Assembly: GCF_019880305.1 (NCBI RefSeq)
Contig: NZ_CP082301.1
Coordinates: forward strand, 3,720,001-3,784,000
Length of the DNA: 64,000 nt
Source: Streptomyces decoyicus
GTDB lineage: Bacteria > Actinomycetota > Actinomycetes > Streptomycetales > Streptomycetaceae
Reading direction: 5' to 3'
The notes under the pieces are model-generated. The model did not search any database, was not told the origin of the DNA, and saw nothing but the letters and a program-made list of their open reading frames with translations. A program made the position numbers and the translations under genes. Below, one piece after another: positions 16,028-24,093 of the stretch. Each line of letters opens with the position of its first letter. The first letter of the stretch is position 1.

Positions 16028-16201
16028 GAACCGGAACTCTCCCCCGTGCTCGGCTACGGACGCGGCCGCGGTGGACGCTACCCGTGCGGACGACACGCAA
16101 TCAGGAATCCACTCACCAATCTCCCGCGAATCCACCAAGATCAGCCCCGATCGCCCGGCAAACCACACGTGTGGGTGGCCGGCGCTCCCGACCCTTCACA
16201 T

Positions 16202-16216
16202 CTGACGCCTCATCAG
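16202..16216. promoter_or_regulatory. Operator O5 (CTGACG-CCT-CATCAG)
   Basis: Palindrome with one arm mismatch, 13 bp before the first ATG of the flavin reductase gene. As at O1, it lies almost against the start codon. Confidence 0.8.
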
Positions 16217-16229
16217 ATTCAATAAAGGC

Positions 16230-16862
16230 ATGATGGGACACGCGGGAATGGCGGCCACGGCCGTGCGGTATCTGCGCTCCGTCGGCGCGCCCACCACGGC
16301 CGCCGCACCGGCCGCCGCGCCCGCCGGGCCACGTGCGCGGCCCGCGCTGCGGGCGGTGCGCGACGACGAGCGCGCCCCGTTGGACCCGGCCGAATTCCGC
16401 TCCGTCCTGGGGCACTTCGCCAGCGGCGTCACGGTGATCACGTCGCCCGGGGAGCCCGGACCGGCCGGGTTCGCCTGCCAGTCCTTCGCCTCGCTCTCCC
16501 TCGACCCGCCGCTGGTGACGTTCATGGTGGCGCGCACGTCGACCACCTGGCCCCGGATCGCCCGCGCCGGGGTGTTCTGCGTCAACATCCTCGGCGCCGG
16601 GCAGGGCGCACTCTGCCGCGCCTTCGCGGTCAGCGGCGGCGACAAGTTCGCCGGTGTCCGCTACGGGGCCGCGCCCGCGACCGGTTCACCGCGGCTGGCG
16701 GACGTCCCCGCCTGGATCGACTGCACGGTCCACGCCGTGCACACCGGCGGCGACCATCTCATCGTGGTCGGCCGGGTCGACGCCCTCGGCACGGACCCGG
16801 CCGCCGCCGGGAGCGGCCCGCTCCTCTTCCACCGGGGCGCCTTCGGGCACTTCCGTGCGTGA
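16230..16862 (+). CDS. Flavin reductase-domain protein (HsaB/HpaC-type)
   Basis: 210 residues. A ~40-residue Ala/Pro-rich N-terminus precedes the flavin-reductase-like split-barrel: FRSVLGHFASGVTVITSPGEPGPAGFACQSFASLSLDPPLVTFMVAR, then the FVxNIL-like block AGVFCVNILG, and the closing GDHLIVVGRVDALGTD...LLFHRGAFGHF. Such proteins supply reduced FMN/FAD to two-component monooxygenases, or are the reductase of steroid/aromatic hydroxylases. No matching oxygenase component lies next to it; the acyl-CoA dehydrogenase-fold proteins at 19446 and 25093 are flavoproteins but look like dehydrogenases. Start choices at 16230, 16233 and 16248 are all in frame; AAAGG at 16224-16228 is best placed for 16233. 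Confidence 0.82.
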   Translation: MMGHAGMAATAVRYLRSVGAPTTAAAPAAAPAGPRARPALRAVRDDERAPLDPAEFRSVLGHFASGVTVITSPGEPGPAGFACQSFASLSLDPPLVTFMVARTSTTWPRIARAGVFCVNILGAGQGALCRAFAVSGGDKFAGVRYGAAPATGSPRLADVPAWIDCTVHAVHTGGDHLIVVGRVDALGTDPAAAGSGPLLFHRGAFGHFRA

Positions 16863-16921
16863 GTGCGGACGCTGCGGACGCTGCGCTCGCGCGGTGACGT
16901 GCCGAAGGCGGCGCCGGCGGC

Positions 16922-18319
16922 CTATGCAGTGGCCGGCCGCGCCGTCGCCGCGCCCGTGCGCCGCTGCCGGATGATCAGGGCCATCAGCGCCGCGACGGCG
17001 CACAGCGCACCCGAGGCGTACCAGACCGGGTTGTAGGTGCCGAAGGCGTCGCGGGCCAGGCCGCCCAGGAAGGCGATCAGGGCGGCGCCCACCTGGTGCG
17101 CGGCCAGCACCCAGCCGAAGACGATCGCGCTGTCGTCGCCGTAGTGCTCGCGGCACAGGGCGATGGTCGGCGGAACGGTCGCCACCCAGTCGAGGCCGTA
17201 GAAGACGATGAAGAAGACCATCGGCGGGTGGACGGTGTCGGACAGCAGCAGCGGCAGGAACATCAGCGACAGTCCGCGCAGGCCGTAGTAGACGGCGAGC
17301 AGCCGGCGGGTGTCGAAGCGGTCGGTGAACCAGCCGGAGGCGATGGTTCCGGCGATATCGAAGATGCCGATCACCGCGAGCAGCGAGGCGGCCGCCGTCA
17401 TCGGCATGCCATGGTCGTGCGCCGCGGGTACGAAGTGCGTCTTGACCAGTCCGTTCGTCGTGGCGCCGCAGATCGCGAAGGTACCCGCCAGCAGCCAGAA
17501 AGGACCCGTACGCGCCGCCGAGACGAGTGCCCGCACCGCGCGCCGGGCCGCGCCCCGCTGCGGCGGCGGCTTGGCGACGAACTCCTGTGCCCCGTACGGC
17601 GCGAGGCCCACATCCGCCGGGTGGTCGCGCAGCAGCAGCCACACCAGGGGGACGACGGCGAGCGCGGCGAGCGCGACGGTCACCGCGGCCGGCCGCCAGT
17701 CGTGCCGGTCGACGATCCAGGAGAGGGCCGGAAGGAAGACCAGCTGCCCGGAGGCGCCGGCCGCGGTGAGGATGCCGGTGACCAGACCGCGCCGCGCGGT
17801 GAACCAGCGCCCGGTGACCGTCGCCGCAAAAGCCAGCGCCATCGAGCCGCTGCCCAGGCCGACCAGGACGCCCCAGTACAGGACGAGTTGCCAGGCGGCG
17901 GTCATGAAGACGGTCAGCCCGGCACCGGCCGCGATCACCGTCAGGGCCGTGGCGACCACCCGCCGGATGCCGAACCGGTCCATCAGCGCGGCGGCGAACG
18001 GCGCCGTCAGCCCGTAGAGCGCGAGGTTCACCGACACCGCGAAGCCGATGGTGCCGCGCGACCAGTGGAACTCGGTGTGCAGCGGGTCGACGAGCAGGCC
18101 GGGGAGGGAGGCGAAGCCGGCCGCGCCGATGATCGTGAGGAAGGTGACGGCGGCGACGGACCAGGCCCGGTGCGGGCGCCGCCGACGGGGTACGGGGGCA
18201 GCGACGGGGTCCGCCGTACGCAGGGGCAGTTCGGGTGTCTGGGTCACCGCAGCAGCTTCGCCCGGCACCCCGGACGGAACGAGTGGCCGGAAGGCCAGGC
18301 TTCCACAGGATCGGGCCAT
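16922..18319 (-). CDS. MFS transporter (oxalate/formate antiporter-like group)
   Basis: About 440-465 residues with 12 predicted hydrophobic segments in two halves. The MFS loop motif appears as ALMDRFGIRRVV between helices 2 and 3 and GWFTDRFDTRRLL in the second half. Helix 4-5 region LVGLGSGSMALAFAATVTGRWFTARRGLVTGIL matches the monocarboxylate/oxalate-formate type group. It would move a small organic acid or drug across the membrane by proton coupling. It sits inside the catabolic island but has no operator of its own. The start is uncertain: ATG at 18319 or GTG at 18247 (VTQTPELPL); neither has a strong ribosome site. Confidence 0.82.
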   Translation of the reverse strand: MARSCGSLAFRPLVPSGVPGEAAAVTQTPELPLRTADPVAAPVPRRRRPHRAWSVAAVTFLTIIGAAGFASLPGLLVDPLHTEFHWSRGTIGFAVSVNLALYGLTAPFAAALMDRFGIRRVVATALTVIAAGAGLTVFMTAAWQLVLYWGVLVGLGSGSMALAFAATVTGRWFTARRGLVTGILTAAGASGQLVFLPALSWIVDRHDWRPAAVTVALAALAVVPLVWLLLRDHPADVGLAPYGAQEFVAKPPPQRGAARRAVRALVSAARTGPFWLLAGTFAICGATTNGLVKTHFVPAAHDHGMPMTAAASLLAVIGIFDIAGTIASGWFTDRFDTRRLLAVYYGLRGLSLMFLPLLLSDTVHPPMVFFIVFYGLDWVATVPPTIALCREHYGDDSAIVFGWVLAAHQVGAALIAFLGGLARDAFGTYNPVWYASGALCAVAALMALIIRQRRTGAATARPATA

Positions 18320-18378
18320 GGCCCCCTGGAACGTGGCTCGGGGTCACCCCGGTCCCGCGGTGACCCGAAAGGCACGCC

Positions 18379-19449
18379 CTACCCGAACGTCAGCACCGCC
18401 CGCGCCACCCGCCCATGGTGCGCATCGTCCGCCGCCTTCGCGAAGTCCTGCACCGGATACGTCTTGGTCACCAACTCGTCGAGCAGCAACCGCCCTTCGC
18501 GATACAGCCGGGCGTAGAGCGCGATGTCCCGCTGCGGGCGGGACGACCCGTAGCGGCAGCCCAGAATCGACTTGTCGAGATACATCGACGACACCCGGAA
18601 CGACGCCTCCGCGGTGGCCGGCGGCACACCGAGCAACACCACCTGGCCGTGCCGGTCCAGCAGATCGATGGCCTGCCGGATCAGCCGGGTGCTGCCCACG
18701 CACTCGAAGGCATGGTCGGCGCCGGTCGGCAGGATCTCCTTCACCGCCTTGACGCCGTCCGTGACCGCCGACGCGTCGATGAAGTGCGTCGCCCCGAACT
18801 GCCGCGCCGCCGCCTCCTTCGCGGGGTTGGCGTCCACCGCCACGATCACCGACGCCCCGGCGATCCGCGCCCCCTGGAGCACGTTGAGGCCGACACCGCC
18901 GGCCCCGATCACCACGACCGAGTCCCCGCGGTCCACCCGCGCCCGGTTGAGCACCGCCCCGACCCCGGTCAGCACCCCGCACCCGATCAGCGCGGCCGAG
19001 GCCGGCGGAATATCGTCGGCGATCTTCACCGCCTGCACCGCCTTGACGACCGTGCGCTCCGCGAACGCCGAGTTCGAGGCGAAGCTGAACAGCTCGGTAT
19101 CGCCCCGCCGGAACGGTTTCTGCGGCATCCCGATCGCCTTACGGCACATCGTCGGCCGCCCCCGGTCGCACTCCGCACACGCCCCGCAGTTGGCCAGTGT
19201 CGACAGCGCGACATGATCGCCGGGCGCCACATGCCCGACGCCCGCGCCCACGGCCTCGACCACCCCCGCCCCCTCATGCCCCAGCACCACCGGCACCGGA
19301 AACGGAATGGTTCCGTCGACCACCGACAGATCGCTGTGGCACAACCCGGCGGCCCGGATGCCGACCAGCACCTCGCCCGGTCCCGGATCCCGCACCTCCA
19401 GATCGTCCACGACCCGGGGCTGCTCGCCGTCGAATATGACGCCCCTCAT
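18379..19449 (-). CDS. Zinc-dependent alcohol dehydrogenase (MDR family)
   Basis: 356 residues. Catalytic zinc ligands: Cys in RAAGLCHSDLSV (~38) and the GHE motif in PVVLGHEGAGVV. The structural zinc lobe CGACAECDRGRPTMC gives the four Cys. The NAD-binding Rossmann segment is DSVVVIGAGGVGLNVLQGA, with Asp after VIVAV indicating NAD preference. It resembles the class III/NDMA-dependent group and would oxidise an alcohol intermediate. The ATG overlaps the stop of the acyl-CoA dehydrogenase upstream by 4 nt (ATGA), so SDR, acyl-CoA dehydrogenase and this gene form one unit behind operator O6. Confidence 0.88.
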   Translation of the reverse strand: MRGVIFDGEQPRVVDDLEVRDPGPGEVLVGIRAAGLCHSDLSVVDGTIPFPVPVVLGHEGAGVVEAVGAGVGHVAPGDHVALSTLANCGACAECDRGRPTMCRKAIGMPQKPFRRGDTELFSFASNSAFAERTVVKAVQAVKIADDIPPASAALIGCGVLTGVGAVLNRARVDRGDSVVVIGAGGVGLNVLQGARIAGASVIVAVDANPAKEAAARQFGATHFIDASAVTDGVKAVKEILPTGADHAFECVGSTRLIRQAIDLLDRHGQVVLLGVPPATAEASFRVSSMYLDKSILGCRYGSSRPQRDIALYARLYREGRLLLDELVTKTYPVQDFAKAADDAHHGRVARAVLTFG

Positions 19450-20639
19450 GTCCGCTCCACTCTGGGCAGGCCGAGCACCCGCTCGGCGATGATGTTGCGC
19501 TGGATCTCGTCCGAGCCGCCGTACAGGGTGTCGGCCCGGGTGAACAGGAACAGCCGTTGCAGGGCGTCCAGTTCGTACGGCGCCTGCGCGGTCCAGTCGG
19601 CGGGCCCCAGCGCCGCGGCGGCCCCCCGCACCCGCATCGCCAGCTCCCCGAGCCGCTGATGCCAGCCGCCCCACAGCAGCTTCGCCACACTCGGTGCGCC
19701 GGCATCCCCGGCCGCACCCAGGGTCCGCAGCGCGTTCCACCGCATGACCTTCAACTCGGCCCACTGGCGGACAAGTTGGTCGCGCAGCACCGGATCTCGC
19801 AGCGCACCGCAGCGCACCGCCGCCCCGAGCACCTCGTCCAGCTCCGTCGCGAACCCGATCTGCTGGACGAGCGTGGACACCCCGCGCTCCCGCGCGAGCA
19901 GCCCCATCGACACCCGCCAGCCCGCGCCCTCCCCGCCCACCACATGCCCGGCCACCGCACCGTCGAAGAACACCTCGTTGAACTCCGCCGTCCCCGACAT
20001 CTGCCGGATCGGCCGTACCTCGACGCGCCCCGGCTGGTCCATCGGCACCAGCAGGAACGAGAGCCCCCGGTGCCGCCGCCCGGCCGGATCCGTCCGCGCC
20101 AGCACAAAGCACCAGTCGGCCTCCCCGGCCAGCGACGTCCAGATCTTCTGTCCGCTGACGCGGTAGCCGGCACCGTCCCGGACCGCCACCGTCCGCAGCC
20201 CCGCCAGATCCGACCCCGCATCCGGCTCGCTGTAGCCCTGGCACCACAGCTCCTCGCCCCGGGCGATGGCCGGCAGAAACCGCCGCCGCTGCGCCTCGTC
20301 CCCGTACGCGATCAGCGTCGGCGCCAGCAGGTTCTCCCCGATGTGCCCCACCCGCCCCGGCGCCCTGGCCCGCGCATACTCCTCGGCCCACACGACCTGC
20401 CGGGTCGGACCCGCCGAACGGTTTCCGTACGCCCCTTCCGCGCACTCCCACCCGAGCCCGATCCACCCACCGGCCCCGAGCTCCCGCTCCCACGCCCGCC
20501 GCGCGTCCGCCCCCTCGTGCTCGCTCCCCGGTCCGCCGCGCCCCACCAACTCCGCGTAGGCGCCTACGAGATGACTCTCCAGCCACTCACGAGCCTCCGC
20601 CCGGAACTCCTCATCCCCGCACCCGAACTCAAAGTCCAC
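19446..20639 (-). CDS. Acyl-CoA dehydrogenase, FadE-type (unit 1)
   Basis: 397 residues from GTG 20639, with GGGAGG 5 nt upstream. N-terminal helical domain EFGCGDEEFRAEAREWLESHL; FAD/substrate block ELWCQGYSEPDAGSDLAGLRT; beta-domain GYRVSGQKIWTSLAGEADWCFVLART; C-terminal flavin block YGGSDEIQRNIIAERVLGLPR. At the place where short/medium-chain enzymes have the catalytic Glu (YEGT) this one has YGGS, as in the actinobacterial heteromeric FadE proteins that act on steroid or other bulky acyl-CoAs and place the base elsewhere. It probably forms a complex with another FadE subunit. It follows the SDR gene after a 205-bp gap that holds a dispersed repeat. Confidence 0.86.
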   Translation of the reverse strand: MDFEFGCGDEEFRAEAREWLESHLVGAYAELVGRGGPGSEHEGADARRAWERELGAGGWIGLGWECAEGAYGNRSAGPTRQVVWAEEYARARAPGRVGHIGENLLAPTLIAYGDEAQRRRFLPAIARGEELWCQGYSEPDAGSDLAGLRTVAVRDGAGYRVSGQKIWTSLAGEADWCFVLARTDPAGRRHRGLSFLLVPMDQPGRVEVRPIRQMSGTAEFNEVFFDGAVAGHVVGGEGAGWRVSMGLLARERGVSTLVQQIGFATELDEVLGAAVRCGALRDPVLRDQLVRQWAELKVMRWNALRTLGAAGDAGAPSVAKLLWGGWHQRLGELAMRVRGAAAALGPADWTAQAPYELDALQRLFLFTRADTLYGGSDEIQRNIIAERVLGLPRVERT

Positions 20640-20654
20640 GAAGACCTCCCACGC

Positions 20655-20806
20655 CCGCCCCCACGAAGCCTTTCCCCACCCACCCACGGGAGGGGCCGCG
20701 CCGCAGGACGAAGTCCGGAGGAGCGGCACCGCACCCGACAACACCACGCCCGCCGCAGGCGCAACGGCGAACAACCCCCACGGCGGGAAGGCCGAAAACG
20801 TGGGCC
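20655..20806. repeat. Dispersed intergenic repeat, copy A
   Basis: The segment from TCCCCACCCACCCACGGGAG to GGCCGAAAACGTGGGCC is, reverse-complemented, nearly the same as 55864-56020 at the other end of the window, including a ~35-bp stretch around GCGGCACCGCACCCGACA. It lies between the SDR and acyl-CoA dehydrogenase genes and ends in the family signature GCCGAAAACGTGGG. Confidence 0.85.
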
Positions 20807-20844
20807 ACGCCTCGCCGCCGCACCCGGCAACGTACAAAAACCAC

Positions 20845-21753
20845 CTACTGGTTGGGCCGCGCCTTCGCCGCAGCCGCCGCAGCGCTCGCCGCCACCTGCG
20901 CAAGCATCGGCATCGGATCGGTCCCCACCGACCCCGGCAGCACTTCCGCCACCCGCTCCGGCGTCCAGCCGCCCCCGTCGGCATACACGGAGCGAAGCTC
21001 CCTCGGCTGGGCCCATACGGCGATCTTCGGCCCGGCCACCGTGTACACCTGCCCGGTGATCTCCCGGGCCTGCTCGCTGAGCAGATAGACGACCAGCGCC
21101 GCCACGTCCTCCGGCTCGCCGATCTCCGTCAGCTCCATCGGCACGTTCGCCGACATCCGGGTCCGCGCGACGGGCGCCACCGCATTGGCCGTCACCCCGT
21201 ACTTGTGCAGCCCCAGCGCGGCGCTCCGCACCAGCGAGATGATCCCGCCCTTCGCGGCCGCGTAGTTGGCCTGGGACACCGACCCCTGGTGGTTCCCGCT
21301 GGTGAAGCCCACCAGGGTCCCCGACCCCTGCCGGCGCATGACGGCCGACGCGGCCCGGAAGACCGTGAACGTCCCCTTCAGGTGGGTGGCGACCACCGGG
21401 TCCCACTCCTCCTCGGACATGTTGAAGAGCATCCGCTCCCGCAGAATCCCGGCCACGCACACCACGCCGTCGATCCGTCCGAACTGCGCCAGCGCGGTGT
21501 CCACGATCCGCTGCCCGCCGGCCATGGTGGACACGTCGTCGGCCACCGCGGCCGCCACGCCCCCGGCCGCCTCGATCTCCTTCACCACGGATTCGGCGAC
21601 CTCGCCGCTGGGTGCGCCGCCCTCGACGGAGACCCCGTAGTCGTTGACGACCACCTTGGCGCCCTGGTCCGCGCAGGCGAGAGCCACCGCCCGGCCGATA
21701 CCGCGGCCCGCCCCCGTTACGGCGATCACTTTGCCGGCCAAGAAGTTCCCCAT
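20845..21753 (-). CDS. Short-chain dehydrogenase (3-hydroxyacyl-CoA dehydrogenase-like SDR)
   Basis: 302 residues. The NAD-binding motif TGAGRGIG lies at ~14-21 and NDYGVSVEG after beta2; the catalytic triad segments are the Ser in VGFTSGNHQGSVSQANYAAAKGG with Tyr-X3-Lys. The long insert after NDYG and a C-terminal ~45-residue extension (SVYADGGGWTPERVAEVLPG) match the dehydrogenase part of peroxisomal multifunctional enzyme 2 and its actinobacterial single-domain relatives, which oxidise 3-hydroxyacyl-CoA. AAGGG lies 8 nt before the ATG. It is the first gene of the SDR-FadE-ADH unit, behind operator O6. Confidence 0.87.
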   Translation of the reverse strand: MGNFLAGKVIAVTGAGRGIGRAVALACADQGAKVVVNDYGVSVEGGAPSGEVAESVVKEIEAAGGVAAAVADDVSTMAGGQRIVDTALAQFGRIDGVVCVAGILRERMLFNMSEEEWDPVVATHLKGTFTVFRAASAVMRRQGSGTLVGFTSGNHQGSVSQANYAAAKGGIISLVRSAALGLHKYGVTANAVAPVARTRMSANVPMELTEIGEPEDVAALVVYLLSEQAREITGQVYTVAGPKIAVWAQPRELRSVYADGGGWTPERVAEVLPGSVGTDPMPMLAQVAASAAAAAAKARPNQ

Positions 21754-21775
21754 GCCGTGACCCTTCCCGCAGTTT

Positions 21776-21790
21776 CTGACGGACCGTTAG
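21776..21790. promoter_or_regulatory. Operator O6 (CTGACG-GAC-CGTTAG)
   Basis: The palindrome lies in the 108-bp gap between the divergent SDR (minus) and cyclase (plus) genes and extends outward as TTTCTGACG...CGTTAGATTT with one arm mismatch. One site can serve both units. Confidence 0.82.
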
Positions 21791-21861
21791 ATTTTTGAGC
21801 AGACGCGGGACGAACACAAGACCCGGGGCCGAACCGAACCCAGCCATCCCGAGGAGTGCCC

Positions 21862-22788
21862 ATGCCCCTGCCGCAGGAGTTCCACGACATCGCCAAGCGC
21901 GTGAACAACTGGGGGCGTTGGGGGCCGGACGACGAGATCGGAACCCTCAACCTGATCACCGATCAGGTCGTACGGGAGGCCGCCGGCTGCATCCGCAGCG
22001 GCCGCCGCATCCCGCTCGCGCTCCCGCTCCGGCAGGACGGCGTACAGACCGGCATGATCCCCGGCCGGGTGAACCCGCTGCACACCATGACCGCCATCAA
22101 CCAGGAGATCTTCGGCCCCGGCACGGTCGCGACCTCGGACGACGCGGTCACGATGGGCCTCCAGGCCGCGACCCACTGGGACGGCCTCACCCATGTCTCG
22201 CACTCCGGGCGGCTCTACAACAACCGCCCCGCCGCCTCGGTCACCGCGCACCACGGCGCCACCGCACTCGGCATCGAAAAGGCCACCCCGATCGTCTCCC
22301 GCGGGGTCCTGCTGGACGTGGCCCGTGCGCACGGCACCGACCGGCTGCCCGGCGGGCACGCCGTCACCCCTGAAGACCTGGACGCCGCCGAGGAGTTGGC
22401 CGGGACGAAGGTACGGGCCGGTGACATCGTCCTCGTACGGACCGGGCAGCTGCGGCACTACCTCGCCGGTGACCGGCAGGCCTACGCGTTCCCGTCACCC
22501 GGCCTGTCCCTGCGCACCCCGGAGTGGTTCCACGCCCGCGATGTCGCGGCGGTCGCCAACGACACCCTGACCTTCGAGATCTTCCCGCCGGAGATCGAGA
22601 ACCTGTGGATGCCGGTGCACGCGCTCGATCTCGTCGAGATGGGCATGCTCCAGGGCCAGAACTGGAATCTGGAGGAACTGTCGACGGCCTGCACGGAGGC
22701 GGGCCGCCGGTCGTTCCTGCTGTCGGCGATGGCCGAACCGTTCGTCGGCGGATCCGGCACACCGGTCGCGCCCGTGGCGATCCTCTGA
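21862..22788 (+). CDS. Cyclase-family metal-dependent hydrolase (PF04199, kynurenine formamidase-like)
   Basis: 308 residues; the ATG at 21862 has GAGGAG 5 nt upstream. The N-terminus NNWGRWGPDDEIGTLNLIT is the hallmark of the longer actinobacterial/proteobacterial group of this family. The metal site is in ATHWDGLTHVSHSGRLYNN, with H-X-D and a following His, as in the HxGTHxDxPxH motif. Later blocks are TPIVSRGVLLDVAR and AGDIVLVRTGQ. Members hydrolyse amide, lactone or cyclic bonds. Within this island it could open a ring or lactone before beta-oxidation; the substrate is unknown. Divergent from the SDR unit and sharing operator O6. Confidence 0.85.
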   Translation: MPLPQEFHDIAKRVNNWGRWGPDDEIGTLNLITDQVVREAAGCIRSGRRIPLALPLRQDGVQTGMIPGRVNPLHTMTAINQEIFGPGTVATSDDAVTMGLQAATHWDGLTHVSHSGRLYNNRPAASVTAHHGATALGIEKATPIVSRGVLLDVARAHGTDRLPGGHAVTPEDLDAAEELAGTKVRAGDIVLVRTGQLRHYLAGDRQAYAFPSPGLSLRTPEWFHARDVAAVANDTLTFEIFPPEIENLWMPVHALDLVEMGMLQGQNWNLEELSTACTEAGRRSFLLSAMAEPFVGGSGTPVAPVAIL

Positions 22789-23128
22789 CCGGGCCGCGTC
22801 GGGCCGCCGGCCCCCACGGCCGGCGGCACGACGGCGCCCGGACGGCCAGGTGGCGGTGCGCTCAATGCGCGCCCCGAGCACGGCACTGCGGACCGCCACC
22901 CGTCCCCGGCTTCCGCCGGGGCCCGACCAGGCCGCGATCCGCACTCGTCAAGGCCCCGGACCGGTATCCCGGCTCCCCCACGACCTCGGCGTCCCCTCGC
23001 GGCGAATCGCTCCACCCAAGAGTGATCAACTGAACACGCCACGTCAACACCTGGTCTGGACTAAATTCGATACACCCGATTTGCCGCACCCGACGGCATC
23101 GCACCGGCCATGCACCGAACGGCGTGGA
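22789..23128. other. Intergenic region, no gene recognised
   Basis: 340 bp between the convergent cyclase and ATPase genes. The left part is GC-rich and low in information; the right part (23020-23090) is AT-richer (GGTCTGGACTAAATTCGATAC) and could hold a promoter, but no gene that would use it is seen. Confidence 0.4.
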
Positions 23129-23614
23129 TCACGCCCGGTGCGTCACGGCATGCGGCGCCGTGCGAGGGGATTCATAGGCCCCCAGGTCGGACCCTGCCGC
23201 CATCAGCAGCGGCTGGCAGCGGTCCACCTCGCACCAGATCCGCTTGCCGCCGCCCTCCTGCTGCCAACCCCAGCGGTCGGCCAGACCGTCGACCAGCTCC
23301 AGGCCGCGACCGTTGGTGTCGTCACCGTCCGCGTGCCGCTGGCGTGGCGGGCGGGCACTGGCGTCCACCACTTCGACCCGGACCGTGCCCACCACGGCTC
23401 CCGATCCGGAGAAGCACATCCGCAGCTCGGCCGCCGCGCCGGTGTGCACCACGGCGTTGGTGACGAGCTCGGAGATCAACAGGATCAGCGTCTCCGCAAG
23501 CGGCTCGTCGACCCCTATACCGGAACCCACGAGCCGCGACCGGGCCCACCGCCGGGCCCTCCCCACCTCCGCGGGGTCGGGCCGTACGTCCAACTGCACC
23601 TGAAGCACCTGCAC
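23129..23614 (-). CDS. ATP-binding protein, anti-sigma-factor-type HATPase (RsbW/SpoIIAB-like)
   Basis: 161 residues. GHKL ATPase motifs: N-box ELVTNAVVHT at ~50, G1 VEVVDAS at ~81, and G2 GRGLELVDGLADRWGW at ~102. The N-terminal helix PDPAEVGRARRWARSRL is typical of the many Streptomyces HATPase_c_2 proteins. Some are anti-sigma kinases; most are orphan and often pair with XRE regulators. Neither an antagonist nor a sigma factor lies beside it. The start is one of several in-frame GTG codons near 23614. A near-perfect palindrome at 23750-23768 lies upstream. Confidence 0.8.
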   Translation of the reverse strand: MQVLQVQLDVRPDPAEVGRARRWARSRLVGSGIGVDEPLAETLILLISELVTNAVVHTGAAAELRMCFSGSGAVVGTVRVEVVDASARPPRQRHADGDDTNGRGLELVDGLADRWGWQQEGGGKRIWCEVDRCQPLLMAAGSDLGAYESPRTAPHAVTHRA

Positions 23615-24059
23615 CGCTCACACCATCCGAACCGGCGGAAACATCGCCTCGCGCCTCCACGGAGTCACGGTGCGTGACCCCGGCGATGCACAGCATGGTT
23701 GACGTTGAGTCACCCCAACAAGCGCTTCGGGCATATTCCAGCGCAAGGGAGTATGCGTCCTGCATACTGTGCGACGCACTTTGCGGGGAGTCGAACAAGG
23801 GGGGCGACCACGCCCTGCCCAAGGGCGAGCGGCGCGCAGTCCGTACCCCGGAGCCGTCTTTCCGACGACACCGGGTTCGTTGCGCCACAGAACCACTCGC
23901 ACCCAACGGAGCGTACCCGAGCGGAACGCCGACTCCCCCCTGTGACGAGTCACGCCTAGGACACAACCCGATATCGACACTCCGTGACCGCTTCTGTGTG
24001 CGGAGTCCGACATTTCGCATACGGGCTGCCAGAGTCCGACATCACCGGGCGCCGGGCGC
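23615..24059. other. Intergenic region upstream of the ATPase gene
   Basis: 445 bp. It carries the palindrome AGTATGC-N5-GCATACT and a moderately AT-rich stretch near 23690-23790. Several open frames cross it on both strands, but none has a ribosome site, family resemblance or plausible composition, so I annotate no gene. Confidence 0.4.
23750..23768. promoter_or_regulatory. Palindrome AGTATGC-GTCCT-GCATACT
   Basis: Perfect 7-bp arms with a 5-bp centre, 136 bp upstream of the anti-sigma-type ATPase gene. It is likely an operator for a dimeric regulator; which one is unknown. Confidence 0.55.
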
Positions 24060-24093
24060 CGCCTGACGGCCTCCGCGCCGCCGCCGTCAGGCG
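24060..24093 (-). terminator. Hairpin terminator after the amidohydrolase-FadE-FadE unit
   Basis: Arms CGCCTGACGGC (24060-24070) and GCCGTCAGGCG (24083-24093) are fully complementary over 11 bp with a 12-nt loop. The right arm overlaps the stop codon of the FadE gene. No T-run follows, as is common in Streptomyces. Confidence 0.7.

Noticed and set aside
23674..24066. Plus-strand 130-codon frame upstream of the ATPase gene
   Set aside because: No ribosome site, no recognisable domain, and codon composition unlike neighbouring genes.
24060..24093. CTGACGG...CCGTCAG as a further operator copy
   Set aside because: The half-sites are 12-14 nt apart instead of 3, and the 11-bp stem overlaps a stop codon at the end of an operon; it is a terminator.
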